Shown here: positions 17,440 through 30,400 of the stretch, piece after piece | How the letters are laid out: every line of letters begins with the position of its first letter | Numbering within the stretch: position 1 is the first letter of the stretch | Source: Dipylidium caninum | Taxonomy: Eukaryota > Platyhelminthes > Cestoda > Cyclophyllidea > Dipylidiidae | Direction of reading: 5' to 3' | Assembly (NCBI GenBank): GCA_017562135.1 | Contig: QEYB01001522.1 | Span: 806,001-870,000 of the forward strand | Length of the DNA: 64,000 nt | Notes under the pieces: model-generated | What the model was told of the DNA's origin: nothing | The model's database searches: none | What the model saw: the letters and a program-made list of their open reading frames with translations, nothing else | Position numbers and translations under genes: made by a program

Positions 17440-17790
17440 CAATCGCCTTCGAATTTTTACTACCTCGTTTTTCTTCCAACATTCCCACGTTTAATTGGTC
17501 GGCAACAAAAGGTTCGCCACGCCTCTCGCCGTCGTGTATAGTCCACTTTACCTCAGTACTGCGCTGTTGGCTGTCGGTGGAAGGCGGGAATGAGCCGTGC
17601 CGCGACGGTGTATGGGAGATAAGTAGAGGGACGTTTAGCAACCCGAGTTTCGCTAGTATTAATTACTTCGAACTGTCTGACATAGGCGTTCGTGTTGAGG
17701 CTGGTGATTGCATGTTTACGCCCTCTGGTCATTGGCACAAAAGAACGTCAGACGTAAAATATCTGCGCCTTATTTATGATCCTCAGTTTT
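17440..17790 (+). CDS. JmjC/cupin-like domain fragment (exon or gene relic)
   Basis: A splice-like acceptor (GCTACAG) at 17439 precedes an open frame whose end reads VRVEAGDCMFTPSGHWHKRT, close to the C-terminal half of JmjC oxygenase domains (typically ..AGDCLYIP..W.H.VRS..), including the distal metal-ligand His. Upstream in the same frame are LLPRF and WLS, also reminiscent of JmjC proteins. The expected HxD motif between them is missing, so either a further intron or exon was missed or the copy is decayed. No start or stop of a full gene could be defined. Other cupin-fold proteins remain possible. Confidence 0.35.
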
Positions 17791-18745
17791 TGCCATTTTC
17801 CTGCTGGAAAAGTGACCGGGCCTCAGGCTCTCCCCCGCGAACACACCGAAGGGAAGTCCACCCTGAAGGAGGCGACACACCCTGCTCCAAGGAGACTCGG
17901 TCTGTGGCGGACCATACCGCTGTTCGATGCGCATGGTTGGGGAGGAAAGGCAGCTGGAAACGCACCGCATGCGGAGTTCAAATGAAACGCTAATTTTTTA
18001 CACACTTCCCCCCGGGGACATCAAATTGATGGCACCCTGGTTTATCGTGGTTAGCGACTTCCAAGACTTATTTTAAACTTCTCATTTACATCTAAATAGT
18101 GTAAATGTTCGAATATTTGGGGCAGAATTTCATAAGCACGACAGTGACATTGCGAAGGCAGAAGCGCGCTAGTGGAAGGCGGCGGAAGCCCACAAATGCC
18201 TTGAGACTCCTCAGGGGAAGTGAGCCGGCTTCCAACCCTCGGCTCAGATGGTCGTGGGGCAACTTGACGTCGTTCGCGTGACCTTGGGCGTGTGAGTCAC
18301 TCAGCCCGGGACCCAATGAGGTTGCTGCCAAGGCGCATAGCCCATTTCAGAGCAGAAGCCATCGCCCACGCTCAGTGCTCCAGTACGGCTGATTCGAAAG
18401 CAAAAGTGTCCTACACACTTGTTCTACAAACTTGTTTCATTTATCCCCTTTCCTTAAGGCGACACAAAAGGCTCGTTTGGTTTTGAGGCAGTGACTCGGC
18501 ATGGAAATGTGCCTCGTTGTAATGCAATTTGACGCAAGAGCCGATTAGCGTTACAGGAAATGGCAAGAAAATAATAAACAGAGAGTGTTGCGTTAAAAGG
18601 AAAAATAAACGTCAAACGTATTCGTCATCTCGGAAATATACACAAAATACAAAAGGGCGAGGTTGAATGATTAGATGTGTCCATGATATGCAGTAATGAC
18701 TGCAGTATCAACAGTGTGTTTGTATGGTGGCTTAACGTAGACTTT

Positions 18746-20894
18746 CTACTTTTTAAGCACGATTCTAATGCGGGGACTATGCATGGCATTAGGTACACCG
18801 TTTTCTTCGTTCGCACTCAGGTGGATGATGACAACGCGTCCATGTTCGTAGCTGGAGCTTGCGGACTTGTCACGGCGCAGCAACCCCACAACCTGCAGCC
18901 ACTGGTTCCGCAGGTCCTCGGAGAAACGAGGCTGGGTGAGAGCCAGGTCGAGGAGCTCGGACTCGCAAGAGGCAGAAAGTTGTGCCAACTGGGTACACTG
19001 CGGCAGCAGCCATACCCGTATGCATCCTGAGGAGTCGCCAGTGGCTAGAAATGCCTCCGGCTTATTTGTCCGCCACCGGGGACGATTCAGCAGACGTGCG
19101 CAAGTAATGGTATCCGCTGAGTAAGTCAGTCTGTCGCGGGAGAAGGGCCTGAATTTGGCGTGAATCCTAGTGGCAACATTTTTTGGTGTGGTGTTCGCCG
19201 TGGTCACGCAGCGACGCACGACTACGCACCCCGAGGTGTCGCACGAGCAGAACCATGTGAAGCTGCCCGTCTCCATGGGCGCGGGCTCTGTGGCTGTCAG
19301 AGCAGTGATGGGACAGGCGTTTGAGTCAACGGTCAGTTGCGAGAAGTCATACTGAGCCAGATTGAGGAGTAGAGGGCCATCTATGGGAATGGGGTCGCTT
19401 TGCACAGAGCGGAAGATATTACCCGAGTGAACATTCCAAATGTGCAGAACACCATGAGTATCGCCTAAAATGTAACCTTATTGTGCTTCCAAGGCAAAAT
19501 GTTAAATCAACGCATAAAGTTGACAATCACTTACCGGTGACCGCGATGTCTTCGTGAAGAAAGACTGTTTTTTGTAAGTTCATCGTATGTTTTATCAAAA
19601 ACGTTGAATTAATTAGTTCCAGGGTAATCAAAGGATTTGTCTTAACTTTCACTTCCTTGGGAATAGCGGAGAGACTGACTGTTGTAGAAAACGAGTGGTC
19701 TTCAGCACTGGAACAGAGCCAGCGAAGGAGAAGATTCTCTTGATTTGGACCCAGAATAGGCTGCAACCTCTTGGAGTCCTTTGGCAGAAAGCCTTTTGAT
19801 CGCCATGATGATTTTATTTTTAAATGACTCCGGAACACCAAGGCTTTGGAGGAAGGTGACCAGAAGTAAAGAGATGCAAATGAATCCTCCGCAGCTTCAG
19901 CCATGGGAGCAGTGACGAAGAGAACAAGTTCGCCAAAAGGAAAAGCACCCCATATGGTTGAAGGAAGTTGTACCTCTGCCGAGGACAAGCCGGAATCCAG
20001 TGAATAGAGTTGTGCATTGTTCTGCTCGTCTGCAAAGAGGAGGCCGTTCTTCTCGTGAAGCGCGATACTCCCACACACTGTAGTCTTGAAGTGATTTTTC
20101 GGTCGTATTACAATTTCTCTGTGGCAGGTGCCATCCTAGTGAAAGGGTGAAGACAATTCATCGAGTAGGGGAATGAAGGGCATTTGGTGCAGCGCACCTT
20201 CGTTTATCCTGCTTTGCACTTTCTGCCATGTATGGATGTCCCACTGTATCCCTTCGCGGCGGACGATTCGTCAGTATTTGGCATTACCGTTGGAGTGACT
20301 TATAGGTAAGAAAAGGCCAAGTGCACTGACCCCATCATGTAGCGGTGCGCATCTCACCCGCAGGTGTCAACATCTTGACGTGCGCCTTCCAATTATCATG
20401 CCGGATGTGCATAATTTAATATTTATTCTCGGTTTCAGTGCGCCTGTCGTGGTAGACGTCCCAAAACGAATAATATTTACCAATTTCATAGGATGGAGAA
20501 ACGTACACAGGTACTCCACTGTTTGATAGAAGTTCCGCGATTTGTAGCAAACGTGATCACCGATTCACCGTCCGGAGTGACGAGGATCTCCTCTACGTCG
20601 TCTGTCTCGTCAAGGGGTGACAAACTGCGCATTGAGGTCGCGGCGGGCGACGAGGAACCAACAATGCTGGCGGACCTGTAGGTGAAAAATGCGGCTTTGT
20701 ACAATACGGCAGGGGCGAAAGACCTCGCGGTTCGCTTCTCTAGGGGATTCGGTGATGTTAAGAACCCAGATCTAGAGTGAGAAGGCTAGGAATTACACAA
20801 AAGTGGAAGACACCACTCACATAAAACGGAACCTTGCCTGAATGAGATCTGACCCCAACCGCGTCATGGAGGCCCAAAAAACCGTGCCCAAGTT
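18746..20894 (-). CDS. WD40-repeat protein, N-terminus unresolved
   Basis: Exons (-): 20894-20821, 20675-20507, 20135-19535, 19464-18746 (stop). They join in phase to 1563 nt, giving 520 aa of C-terminal sequence. WD-type strands visible: ILVTPDGESVITF..GTSIKQWS, LLFADEQNNAQLYSLDSG, EDIAVTGDTHGVLHIWNVHSG, and FLATGDSSGCIRVW. These are beta-propeller blades and suggest a scaffold protein. I could not assign an orthologue. The most 5' exon listed (LGTVFWASMTRLGS) fits by phase but is short. Further upstream exons (20.9-21.24 kb) are likely but not resolved. The gene lies directly downstream of, and on the same strand as, the neurexin-like gene. Confidence 0.7.
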
Positions 20895-21410
20895 CTAAAT
20901 CACCTCCTCTTCTCTCCTGGCCGTGAATAATGTCTCTATAACCGTTAGCCCAGTGTAAACAGACCACCTAATGTCATTCTGCTTTCATAAATTGTCCAAG
21001 CTGTGCAGAAATAATTTCGGGAAATAAAGGAGAACCGAGGTAATGTTGGAAAGAACAATGTTAGGGAAATTAAGAAGAGCTTATAACTACTTAAGAACAA
21101 GTATCCCTCCAGGGGTATGAATGAGGCGTGTACCGTGGTTGGGGTTGAAGAGTGAGCATCCTCGCCCGCCACAAGTTGTCCATCCTTGATGAGGAGCCAT
21201 CATCGCCGGAAATTGTGTCTAAGCGTTAAAAGTACCGATTCATTTTAAGACATTACATATCCTTGACATGTAATGACAGCTAAAAAGCCTCCGCTTATTG
21301 TTGTTTACTCTCACCAACCTCGCTTACTACGGTTAGTAGAAATCAGGTCGGAAATTGGTTGCAAATATTTACAAGTGAAAGTGTGGACAAATGGTGAAAA
21401 CTCACGTGCT

Positions 21411-24400
21411 TTAAGTTGGTACATTTTGGGCGAAACGCAATTGCCGTTCGCCCAAGTGGGGAGACCGCCCGCGTTGCCCCTTGAGGGATGCACAACCGTG
21501 CCTGTGTGGGAGAACCGAGGGGCTGGGGACAGGGTCTTCTTCACCACGGGCTTGAAGGAGGCGTAATTGCGTGGCGAGACAACTGTTCGAGCGGTCCTTC
21601 CGCGGCAGAGCAGACGGATGCAGACCCCAGCAGATCAGGAGGAGCAACAGGAGCCCGATGACAATGCAACCAATGATCCAAAACCACCTCATCGTGGAAG
21701 AATTGGAAGGTGTTTTTATGACTGTTGCAGTGGTAAACAAAAAGGGCCTTTTCGATTATCGGGCGAGGAGCGCAAAAAAACCGCTTTTGGGGAAATAATG
21801 GCCTTAATATGATGGCTACCACGTGGCCCTCTGGTTCCACTCACCGTCTGGGGCCTTCTGTGGAAGGAATCGCTAGTCGCTGACCTCTCTCTTCCCTTGA
21901 ATCTAACCTATTGCAAATAAACTCAGGTGAATAGCCCTCTTAGGAGATTTATCTCTGGGAGTGAAGGAAGCTCTACCTTTGCTAACCGCTGTGACTGATG
22001 CCTTCAAATGCCTGGCAATTTGGGTGGATTCGAAGAATGAGATTGAAAGGTGCCATATTTAAAAGGAAGCATTGAAGAATAACACTTAGATCGGCGCCAT
22101 TTAAACAAGAACATCCCAAATTACTTTAACCACACTTTAAACAGGTTTGCCGTGTGCGTTTCCAAAGTGATAGGGCTTGTCTCGAAGCCGTCTAATTAAA
22201 CGACACCCATTCATATGGGAAGTTACTAGTCATCCCTTTGGAGGACATTCAATGCAAGCGGAAAAGGTCTTTCTAATCGAGGAAAACCGAGTAAAACACC
22301 CACTTCTTGACAATTACTATGCGCTTAAGAGTCACTTGTTCTCCACCATCTTTTGAGGTGGGGCGGACCGCGCAAGAAGGCTGGTTGACTGCGCACTCGG
22401 GACCGACGTCCTTCAAGCACCTGCGCACTTCGTTAGCAGGACTTTTTGTTCAAGCCTGAAGAAGTAGGCCTCGCAGGAAGGTCAGTCCTCTGCCAAGGCG
22501 TCATTGGCATCGCGACGACTTCCACGAAACTGTTTATTTCTTATTGAGTGCTGGACGAACTCATACAAGATAATCTCGTGCCTCGAAAGGGCTGCTCTTC
22601 ACTTTACGGTGAGCAATCGCACAACCTGATGTTTCGTTAGCCTCATACGTTAGTTTGGCCATAATATTTTAGTTTATGCCTGATCCATTATTAACAAACA
22701 CATGGTAATTGCCACTGTTAATAATTTACATTGCTAGAAGAGCCGAAACCTGTTACGCTCCTTGGAAAAATATTGCGAAATTAATGTTTTCCATTGCAGC
22801 TATGCTTCTCACGTTAATCCTTACCAGAAAATTTCAGATCTGACCTTAACTGAGGCAAAAAACGCCCTGCTGCATGTTTGCCCGTCTTTTGCATTATTTC
22901 ATGATAATTAATCCTCCTAAGTGGCATAACTTTATCATCTTTACGCTGCGTATGTTGCACAACTAAGACACTGGGCAGCACCTCTGATAACCGACACATT
23001 TTGATGAAATCCTCTCGAGTGAATAGGAGATTGGAGACGGAGTGTTTTCGGTTGGCCGACAGCCAGATACTTACAGTCGTCGACAAGAACGATGACGGGG
23101 CTGAGGGAATTCAGTCTGATCCAATGAAAGCGTGCCTTTGATAGGCCGAAAGGTCTGTTCAGGCGGTAGACAGTGTTGGGAGTATCTTCCGGCTCCGCAC
23201 GAGTGGGGACAATCATTTCCTCCTTGTTCACCATCCACCCTGAAACAGGTGGACAGGAGACCGATGTTAACAAATGCCACTCTATGGTGCATAACCCCTG
23301 CCATTCACCCTACTTCTGGCCCAAACTGAGTCAATGTTCATCCAAATGGTAGCTCAGTGGGCTGTAAAAGGAGCATGGAGGTATTTAAAATATTACCGAG
23401 GAGATTGGAATCCCTCGATATTCCCGCTCTAAGTGTGCCTCTGTGCGATTACCTCCACCAGAGAAGACAAAACTGGCGTAGTTATGGGGGAAGTATCACT
23501 TTTCACCAATTAGATGAGAACACTTTCTCCACCGGATTAAGAGAGCCGAAGTCACAAACAGGGCAGCGAACACCCTTGCAACGTAGGATGCTTTTCTTCT
23601 TCTTCTTCTTCTGTTATGAGGTAAATAGCCACCTGCTGCTTCCCCCCTCCTCCAAAATTTCACGAAACGTGGAGGTTATACAACGCACCTCCAATTGCTC
23701 CTTTGAATTCTCCCTCGCCATCGGGCCACGCTCCGAGAAAAGCACTGGCAAAAGGTGAAGCGGTTGCCTCGCTCCCATTCCTCATCACCTCGCCGTGGGT
23801 GCGATCTAAAAGCCGAAATTTTAACTTTCTCACTGGATCATTTGTACGCGTGCGTGCTCAGGAGTGGTGAAAAGTTGTGCTACAACCTTCAAGTGAGGGG
23901 TAGCGATGTTTCCCTAACCGTTAATGTTCAAATGAAATTGAACAGTAACGCAGGAGGCCACTCACTGTGAGCTTGGGAAAATGAGTTGAAGAAGAGCCAC
24001 TCGTCACAGAACTGCGGCCTCGCCTCGATTGGATAGACGGCCATTCCATCGACCTTCACGCGCAAGGAGAATCCGCTATGCTCCACCTGAACAACGTGGG
24101 GAATTCCATTGTCCATCTTAAACTTATTGTTCGGAAGACACGGAATTAGCCGTTTCAGTGATTTCTCGGGCCTTTCGGTGACAAGAAAGAGATCGTCCTT
24201 CGCCTTAAAAACAATCAGGGAGATAAGAGCAATGCTATCTCATTTATAAACAGGAATGATGGCGTGGAAACACTGGCACCGCTCACAACATAGTGATTTG
24301 ATTACATTTGTCGGGCTCATCGCCTTTATCGGTAGGGCAGTTTGGTCACTGTCTAATTAGCTATTGGGAATAACTGCGAGTAGTCGAAAGCATAAACTAA

Positions 24401-27400
24401 GCAGGAGATATTCGCCTACCCTCATAGACCACATTAAAAGGGCGCTACCTTAGACAACTGTCGCGTGGTGACATCAACTTTCATTGTTTGGCCTCATTGA
24501 TGTGCAAGTTAGTTTCTACCGCGAGGGAAAATCAACTTTTTGTGAAAGAAGAGATGTGAGCCCTCTTAGAAGACCGGTATGAGGGTGTTTCAACAATTCA
24601 AGGTTTTTTTGTTCATTATTCCCCAAAGCATAGTAAGCTGGGCCTTCTTGAGGATTCACTGATTGGTGCGCACGATGGCTTACCTTAGACAAATACGGGA
24701 GTAGCGCCGCCCAGCCAACATTTGATGGGGACACTAGTGCCAAAACGGAGGTAAAATCAAAAATGGGGATGACAAGCACAGCTGGAAGGGAAATGACTTC
24801 AAACTCGTGATTAACACATCGCATTGACGCAACGTACCGTGACGAGTCCACAAACGAATGTTCCGTATTTGACGATCATGAGCGGCATTAGTTCGGTGGG
24901 ATGCGGCTCAAGCAAGGACTTGCGAACACGTTTCCCCTTTGCGATGGTAGAGTCTTCAGTAATCGGAGTTCGGAAGATGAAACGCTGTTGGGTGTTGTTA
25001 TTTCCTATTCGAAGTGTGACAAACGCTTTCCGGTAGAGATTGATGGCAGATCCATTGCCATCTTGAAAGAGCCATCCAACATGTTCTACAATTTAGTAAA
25101 AATGATTGTGGAAGGCATCGACAGCCGAAGGTTTGCAATCGTCACTGTCAGGGTACACGTAATTAGTCAGGTTTACGCAAGTTGGACTGCTACATCGGGG
25201 CTGCTGCGACTCTCAGTGGAACAACTGTTTCTCCCCTCATGGGTGGTTTATTTGTGCCCAAGAAAGGAAATTGTTTGGTACGCTGGCATTTCTGTTACTT
25301 ACCACGCGTACATGCACCGCCCCAGAAGGACGTCTCAGAGCAGTCGCAAGCGAATTCACCATTAATCGTCCAACGTACACACACTCCACCGTTTTGGCAC
25401 GGTGGGTTGCACTGAGGCGTGGATAAAACCGTGTCTCTCTGCATTGGCGACTGAGGAGACAAAAAATGTGACTCGGTCATTTTGGTACGTCCATTTAGAT
25501 AATGATTCGCTCTGGGTGAGGGGCCCGGGATAAAGGAAGGTCTGGTTATAGGTTCCCCGGTAGTAGACGTCATCGTAGGAGGAGTCGGAGGAGTAGAGTA
25601 GGAGTAGGAGATGAATGCATAACCTCCACTGATGATCGAAGCGGTGGTGGCGAAGTGACGAGCCCCTTAGGTCCAATTGGCACCTCATCTGGGATCGTTG
25701 ACATCGAGGTAGCTTGTTTGCATAACCGCCATGGATGCTCGCACCGACAACTGAGTAAGGTGCCGAAAACAGGCGGTCAGTTCACTTTCATGCATAACTT
25801 TAATTTACTCCTAACAGAAGTGCACATGCGAACGTAATGGCTCAGGAGTGGTGTGGCATACACTGGATAGCAGCTTGAAAATACAGCGGTGGGCTGTGGT
25901 GTAGGGAATAAACAACAGATTGACACCGGTACATCAGCAGGTATGCGCAAACCCCAGTGATTTGTGTCATTTCACGTTACCGGCGTAGAAATAGACAGGA
26001 AAAGGCTGTCATGTTTTTCTACCAGGCTTACCACACAAAAAAAACATAGACATTGCACGGTTAGGTTAGGGCATGTCAATCGTGTCCGCTTTTCAAACTA
26101 AAAATTCTGCCGCCTGTTGTTAGGGTGCATGCATGCAGACATTCCCCACCGCTCTAAATAGGGGCGGCAAAGGTCCTCTTTCGGTGCGCGTTAGTTTATT
26201 GTTTAGCGGGACCAAAGCAATGTTTAGTTAAGGTGAGTGGCCAGAATTAGAGGGATTGTGATTTGCATCTGCAAAAAAGTGATTGTAGAGACGGTAGGCT
26301 TTGCGTTGCTTGCTTCAAAGATTCCGCCAGTCAGAAAATAAATTTTTTCTGTGTCAACTAAAGGGATGTGCTAAGGAACATAAACACCCATCCCACTGCA
26401 GGCATACTGGAAGTTGGGAGAAGGGACACTGTCTCTCCGTACGAGGGTCCTGGGCGCACAGGCTGCTTTACTATACCGTCACGGCCACAAGTTACACTGG
26501 GAAATAGTCGAATTAGAATGCGGCACATAAGTTAAAAGTGCGCGGCCGACCCCACCTCCACACTGGGCCTAACTGTCTCCCATGAGCCCCTCCCCAACCG
26601 GTTGCCTTGGCGCGGCATAACAGGCCACGTCGTGGGAAGTACAGCTTCGCACGCGGCCAGTGTTTCATCAAAGGCCCTCGACGGCGATAGTAAACGTGGT
26701 ATTCAAATGCTCTTAAACATTGTCAAGTATAGGAAATTGTTTGATACGAGGATGTGTTCATAATTTTCAATAGGCGGTGTGTTTAAAAGCCAGAAACGCA
26801 GGCCTCGTTCTAAAGAGAAGTAACTATTGTTAGAACATTCCTCTAGGTTGAAGACGAACCATTTATGTCATTGCTCAAGAGTAAAGAGGCTGAGTCGTGA
26901 ACAACTTTGAAGCATCACAGGGACTCTAGATAGGCAGACAAGGACTTTTCCTCGAAGTTGTCAAGAGAAAAATCTAGCATCTTTGTGTTACTACGGAAAC
27001 AAGGCACCAAGAGGTGTGCTCAGAGGTCGTGTTGGCAACAAGCACACAGGTATGCTAATCACCCCAGTGCCGTGCGTCGACGAGGTTTAGATGGAGACCC
27101 CGTGGCGTAAGATCGTAGCGTCAGAGCAAGGAAAAGAGAAAACGGGCGTAGGAACAATTACGCCCGAATTCAACTTTGTTGAATCCCTAACACCCCGCAC
27201 TTTGTGGGGCAACCTCGTGGCAGCAGAGTATAATGTCCCATCAAATGCATACTGCCTGCACTGAGAGGGTGAGAGCGGACAGAGTCGGTTCTGCTGATTT
27301 CCGTGAACTTACAATTCTCCAGCTGCTATGCTGCTTCGGGAGATGGGATGACACGAGGAGCCGTCCAAACACGTAGCGGGCACGCAACGCTCCAAGCCCC

Positions 27401-30400
27401 GGTTAGATAGGCCGACATCTGCAAGGAAGCGGAAGACGTATCCCTGTACACAGTTTTTCGGCTCTAAGTAATTTGACCTGTTTAGAAAATAATAAGACGA
27501 ACTAACCGACTGTTTGCCCCACAGACGCGAGGTAATTAAGCTCCGCGGGAATAAACTGAAAGTCGTCGACGACTACGCCTTCACTCGTATCCGGTGCCCC
27601 GCGATAGCCAAACCAGAAGCCTTCTTCAATGGGGAATGACCAGCCCAAGGTTTCTTTATAACTCTTTGTTGCCATGTCCGCGAGGGTGCCATTAAGCTTG
27701 AGGGTAAGACCGCCAACATCCGACCATGAAATCGTAACAAGCGTCCAAAAACCGCTTGCGAGATCAGCTGTAGCCTGGAGGAAGGAAAAACTCCGTTAGC
27801 GAGCAATTTTCTGTACGAAGTTAAAAGCTTGTCATTCCGGAAATCGCCTTGGCAGGAATAAACGCCCCCCCGCCCCGCCGCCTTTCCTTTGTACATTTGT
27901 AAAACCCCATTAGACGGACTTCAAGTGGACCAATTAAACATTAATTACCTTTAATTGCCGGTATAAATCTTGCTTGCAATTTAACCCTCTCGCATCTAGG
28001 AAGCACTTATTCGTGACGAAAAGCATCCACTTCCACTGGCAACTGGCAAAGGCCCTTAATAGGCTTATCTAGTATTTCTGCTCTACTTGTGCAGTCACAT
28101 TTTCACGCAACCATTGCGCCGTTTCTTCTCTGTAAAAAGGCATCTGTCATTTTGCACATGGAAATATTTTCAAACTAGCTCGGCACCACATGGGTCAGCC
28201 TTTATTTAAGAGATTTCGGCAGTGGACTACCTTTACTCTCCACACACTTGATGTCCCCTCTCCCCCGGCAATTGTTTGTAACCTCTTGACAATCGCTTCC
28301 AAACTATATTCTCCATCAGCTCGCACTAAGTCCACCGTCAGACGGCTTCCCGAGGGACCGTTCACTTGTATAATTGGCCAGATTTTGGGGCTCGAGCTAA
28401 ATGGAAGAGGCAGCATCCAGAAGGATAAGGTGAACCCGAACAGGCACATTTCCAGATCGCGGAGGCAGATGGATTCCGCGTTGGTTGCTAGGGGGCGAAA
28501 TCCCAGTCGATTGTTCGAAACCGTCAACGCCCCGTTGACATCTGACCTTAGGGAGTCGTCAGGAGACTCGACCAGGATCCCCGGAAACGCCTCCGAAGGC
28601 TGGCACATGCTGGCGAGATCCGGTGAAAGTGGAATTGACTGACGTCGCAGGTGGTTGAAGGCGCAATCCAGTTTTGGGAAGTAGGCTTAAATGATTTATT
28701 TGATATGGATCAAAGGGTGACGAAAATTTCAAAAAAATATTCGCCAATTTCTGTTTTGTCAACCTCACACGGTGAAGTAATCACTTCCAGAGCACGTTGT
28801 TGTAGTCTCTCACAAGTCGACTTCCCCACTACTTGAAATAACAGAGTTATTGAATGACACTTGACTTTCCACTTGTTCGCATGGCCCCGGTACTTTACTT
28901 AACCACAACTGCCATAAATTGCTAGTGTTATTATGTTTATGTAATTTTATTCGGCTACAGTGAAGGAGGTGTCACAGTGAGTGAAATGCTCAGAGATAAA
29001 ATTTTTTTCAAGTCAATGTCCGCGACTAGCTGCGGTGAACTATTGCATACACAACTCGGGGCATAAAATCGGGGCCATACCTAGTCCTGAAGACGGCCGA
29101 CGCTTCCCGGGCATGGACGCTCATCGGATGCCTTTCAAGGAGACCCTCCTTCGCCCCCCGCAGCGTCTCATGCGCTAGAGATTGCGGTGAATTATGGTGG
29201 TGGGAAATTTCTCAAATGGTTCTCCAAACCTGCAACTCTTATTATGCCATTGTCTCCTCATAGGCAGCCCCACCTCCGCTCCCCCCACCAGACTCTCCCT
29301 ATTTGGACGCATGCAATATGAACTTGGGCCAATTTCATGGAACTTTAATAGACATTTCTGCCTTGGACATATGCGAGATTTGATTGTTAGTCGATGATGT
29401 CCTTTGTTGCGAGATCATACGAGAATTATGGTTGTCGTGCAGCTCTTTACGTTGGGCAAGGCAACTAAGGAACGGTAAGGCTTTCTAGGTGTACTTGTGC
29501 GTGCTCTCAAACCATGGCAGTGTGGTGTGTGTCAGGCCTGACTTTCACCACTGTCCTGCAGAGGCGTTGCTCAAAGATTGTCACGCCGAAATAAGTCATG
29601 CAAATGCACGCACTCACTCGTGTGGATGAGTCGCCGCTGGAGGAGCTCGCTTCGCCCCCGGTTAAACAGTTGAATCAGCGAATTTGGCACCAGACTGAGC
29701 TGACTTATCCGTTGTCTCACCAGGTCGCACCGACTCTGGTCGTGCACGGTGGACAACTGCACATTGTGACTGTACGCACTCGTGCGGGACCCCTGACGCT
29801 CCACCTCCACGCTGCAGGAGTCACCGGTGCCACAACTTACTGGCAGCTGAAAGACACTGCACTGACCCTGTTTTGACTTGACAATAAGCTTGTCTTCAAC
29901 CACCAGCACTGTAGCCTCCACAACGTGCAGATGGAGAGAAGCAGGTGTTTTTGAATTAACAAACCTGAAGGCCGCGTAGAAGTCATTTTGCGTTCTAATG
30001 GAGGTAATTCCTAGTTCTCCACGATTGTTTGCCAATTGACTGGAGCTGAAGAAGGCAGGAACAAGGCCAATGCCGTTGAAAATGAAATCCTGCACTGTAT
30101 GGTCACCGATAAAAACGAAAGGAGTGCGACGTGTGTTGAATCTTTGACTCGATGTCACCTTGACATTCGAAGTTTTTTGATCGGATATTCCACAAAGATT
30201 ATCATCAATCAAAAGGGTGAGGGTTTGTCTGTCCCACTGCACTATGACATGATGCCACCGCCCGGGTATCACCCGAAGGTCGGTTTTGCAACCATCAACC
30301 GTCCAGGTAAAACGGGGCGGAGCTCGGACCTCGACTGAAATTTTCATAACATGCTCCGACTCCGTAATTCCCGTGGGAAGGCCTTTGTAGGAAACTCGCA

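Noticed and set aside
22814..23086. 90-codon - frame downstream of the last LamG exon
   Set aside because: It overlaps the donor of exon 23239-23075 in another frame; the neurexin-like gene joins directly to its TM exon by phase without it.
24700..24797. Hydrophobic - segment (VLVIPIFDFTSVLALV) resembling an alternative TM exon
   Set aside because: Its entry phase (1) does not match the upstream exon end (phase 0), whereas the LamG exon 24203-23966 does.
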